NCBI GenBank assembly: GCA_015222755.1
Contig: JADFVX010000063.1
Span: forward strand, 1 to 14,622
Origin: Pseudomonadota bacterium
Lineage (GTDB): Bacteria; Desulfobacterota; JADFVX01
Reading direction: 5' to 3'
Length of the DNA: 14,622 bases
The notes under the pieces are model-generated. The model was not told the origin of the DNA. It saw only the letters and a program-made list of their open reading frames with translations, and did not search any database. This document shows positions 13,285-14,622 of the stretch, piece by piece (position 1 is the first letter of the stretch; every line of letters starts with the position of its first letter). Made by a program: the position numbers and the translations under genes.

Positions 13285-13878
13285 CTACCAGGTAGTAACT
13301 TCTCCTTTTTTAACACGAATGCTTTTGAAAAGCCATTCGCTTATCTTTATCTCATCTTTCCTTTTGATCCCCTTAACAACATCATAGCCGTTTATGAAAT
13401 TGGATGTAAAGACAGCCGTTTTCAATTTGCCGGATCCAAGGTCGGGGGCCTTCTCCTTCGAAGCATAAGTGACCTTGATCTCAGCTACGGCAATCTTCCT
13501 GTCCTTGAACCTTGCCGTCCCCTGTTCCTTATCATCCTCAACAGCTACCTTTACAGTAAAAGTAGCGTCAGAGGGGAAGAGGAACTTCTCCGACCATAGG
13601 CGGGAATCAGCTTCAGCCTCGGCAAACATGGCCTTATACTTTTCAAAGTTCTTCTTAAGAGCAGCTTCCCTCGTTTCTTCCGCCCCTCTGTATATGAGGG
13701 CCACCTTTTTCTGTGTAGTTGCATTCAGTTCATAGAGGGTTGCAAAGTCACCGCCCTGCAATGCCCCCAGGTACTGCTCCACCGCCTTTTTAGCGCCGCC
13801 AGAACCGCCCGAGCAGGCTGAGAGAAAAACAAGTGCCGTCAAAGACCATAACAGGCTTTTTCTATTTATCAACTTCAT
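13285..13878 (-). CDS. lipoprotein, NTF2/DUF4878-like N-terminal part
   Basis: This 197-residue protein has a lipoprotein signal with lipobox LSAC and lipidated cysteine C22, followed by a small-residue linker (SGGSGGA). The next stretch, KKAVEQYLGALQGGDFATLYEL, is typical of the first helix of NTF2-like/DUF4878 domains, which form ligand-binding cones. A helical segment (about 65-95) and beta segments (VKVAVEDD, KIAVAEIKVTYA, IKISEWLFKSIRVKKGEV) fit that fold. The ATG has GGAGG 8 bases upstream. It starts 27 bases after the cytochrome b-c gene and shares its terminator, so it may be an accessory of that respiratory complex; this is inferred from position only. Confidence 0.8.
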   Translation of the reverse strand: MKLINRKSLLWSLTALVFLSACSGGSGGAKKAVEQYLGALQGGDFATLYELNATTQKKVALIYRGAEETREAALKKNFEKYKAMFAEAEADSRLWSEKFLFPSDATFTVKVAVEDDKEQGTARFKDRKIAVAEIKVTYASKEKAPDLGSGKLKTAVFTSNFINGYDVVKGIKRKDEIKISEWLFKSIRVKKGEVTTW

Positions 13879-13905
13879 ATTGTAAATCCTCCATTTTGTA
13901 GATCT

Positions 13906-14622
13906 CTACCATATTTCATTAGGAAAATACCAGTGCTTCATCATCCAGTCATTGTCTTCCAGAACGGGGTTCTTTGTTCTGTCCTTGAATGTCGGCGGCG
14001 GGTCGCCCATCCTCATCCCCTGGTATGGATTATGGCAGGAATTGCAGCCCAGTGTAGGTGAGCTATACTGAGTAACAAGAAAGAGTCCTGAAAAGCACAG
14101 GGTAATAAAGGTCACAAGAACGAAAGATACGATTTTTCTCCGGGCAGAGGTATTGTTGAGATTGTGCCAGAACCTGAGCCAGGCATTGCTGTGGTGCCTC
14201 TCGTGAGGGGCATCAGATGGGGTTTCCTCTTTCTTGCTCTTCAAATAGTATGGCATAAAGGCAAGGCCAAAAAAGATCAGAAGAGGCAGACCTATGGATA
14301 GGACCGGGATCATTGCCCCTTTGGCTACCATTATCGGATAAAGAACCAGCAGGACGTACCATTCCGGGGAAGGTACCCACTCCCCTTCCAGCGGCATAGG
14401 CGGCATCACTTCGGCATCAGAAGGGATGGGCAACACATCAGCCAATACAAAGAGCAGGATTAATAAGGGAAGCGTAATGATAGAGTGCCTGAAAATGTAG
14501 TTGAATATCCCTCTTTGACGCATCTTCCTGAAGATATGATAATCGAGAAGGACGATAAATATAAGCGGCAGGAGAACAACATGAACCACGTAGTACCTGG
14601 GGATAGTAAAGGAGTCCAGGAA
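13906..14622 (-). CDS. cytochrome b6/subunit IV-like protein with C-terminal heme c, partial
   Basis: The gene enters from beyond the right edge; 238 C-terminal residues are visible and there is no stop upstream. This is the membrane core of a quinol-oxidising bc-type complex. The first visible helix has two histidines 15 residues apart (H14, H29 of the visible part). That is the spacing of cytochrome b6; mitochondrial-type cytochrome b has 14. PEWY (86-89), the quinol-site motif, lies in a region like subunit IV, followed by further membrane helices (about 105-125, 163-185). The chain then continues into a periplasmic tail with a CNSCH heme c site (193-197) and MRM (203-205) as possible ligands, ending PNEIW. 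b6, subunit IV and a monoheme tail are thus in one polypeptide. A GTG at 14589 is an internal codon, not the start. Confidence 0.88.
   Translation of the reverse strand, partial: FLDSFTIPRYYVVHVVLLPLIFIVLLDYHIFRKMRQRGIFNYIFRHSIITLPLLILLFVLADVLPIPSDAEVMPPMPLEGEWVPSPEWYVLLVLYPIMVAKGAMIPVLSIGLPLLIFFGLAFMPYYLKSKKEETPSDAPHERHHSNAWLRFWHNLNNTSARRKIVSFVLVTFITLCFSGLFLVTQYSSPTLGCNSCHNPYQGMRMGDPPPTFKDRTKNPVLEDNDWMMKHWYFPNEIW

Overview
The window looks like chromosomal DNA of a Gram-negative, respiring bacterium with moderate G+C. The signs are several lipoprotein or Sec signal peptides, a SPOR-domain envelope protein, periplasmic c-type cytochromes and their maturation proteins, and the C-terminal part of a b6-type cytochrome b carrying a c-type heme site. 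The gene set (NrfJ-like protein, universal stress protein with a PCP_red-like tail, cytochrome b-c fusion) resembles what I know from Desulfobacterota and Nitrospirota. That placement is an inference from family flavour, not a match I could check. I see no tRNA, rRNA, CRISPR array, insertion sequence or prophage gene.

Layout. 1-3087 (+): an exported two-domain NrfJ-like protein behind a good sigma70 promoter; a gap that hides a short DUF342/FapA-like remnant on the minus strand; an unknown 83-residue protein with its own promoter; and leucyl aminopeptidase pepA. 3079-6811 (-): rho, argS and a FtsN/DedD-like SPOR protein, transcribed leftwards, whose last codons overlap the end of pepA. rho has a gene-free upstream region of about 420 bases. 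7234-10551 (-): a tight five-gene operon for thiol-redox and cytochrome c work. In transcription order it holds an unknown exported membrane-anchored protein, a CcmH/NrfF-like protein, a membrane-anchored cytochrome-like protein with a CX3CH site, a TlpA/ResA-like lipoprotein with a CPC active site, and a CcdA-like membrane protein. 10645-12509 (+), divergent from that operon: a small lipoprotein behind a promoter that may give a leaderless mRNA, a tandem universal stress protein with a PCP_red-like C-terminus, and a 63-residue two-helix membrane protein. 12616-14622 (-): a secreted ComEA-like helix-hairpin-helix protein with its own terminator and an upstream pair of direct repeats; a lipoprotein with an NTF2-like N-terminus and a strong terminator; and the truncated cytochrome b-c fusion.

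How the genes may work together. The most interesting part is the five-gene operon. Every redox site in it departs from the textbook form: CPC instead of CXXC in the thioredoxin, CXCXC plus CX3C in the CcmH homologue, a first CcdA cysteine that is not in the usual SPC position, and CX3CH instead of CXXCH in the cytochrome. These could be parts of one dedicated pathway that keeps an unusual heme-binding site reduced and matures it. No heme lyase (CcmF or CcsBA) lies in the window, so the pathway would need one from elsewhere.
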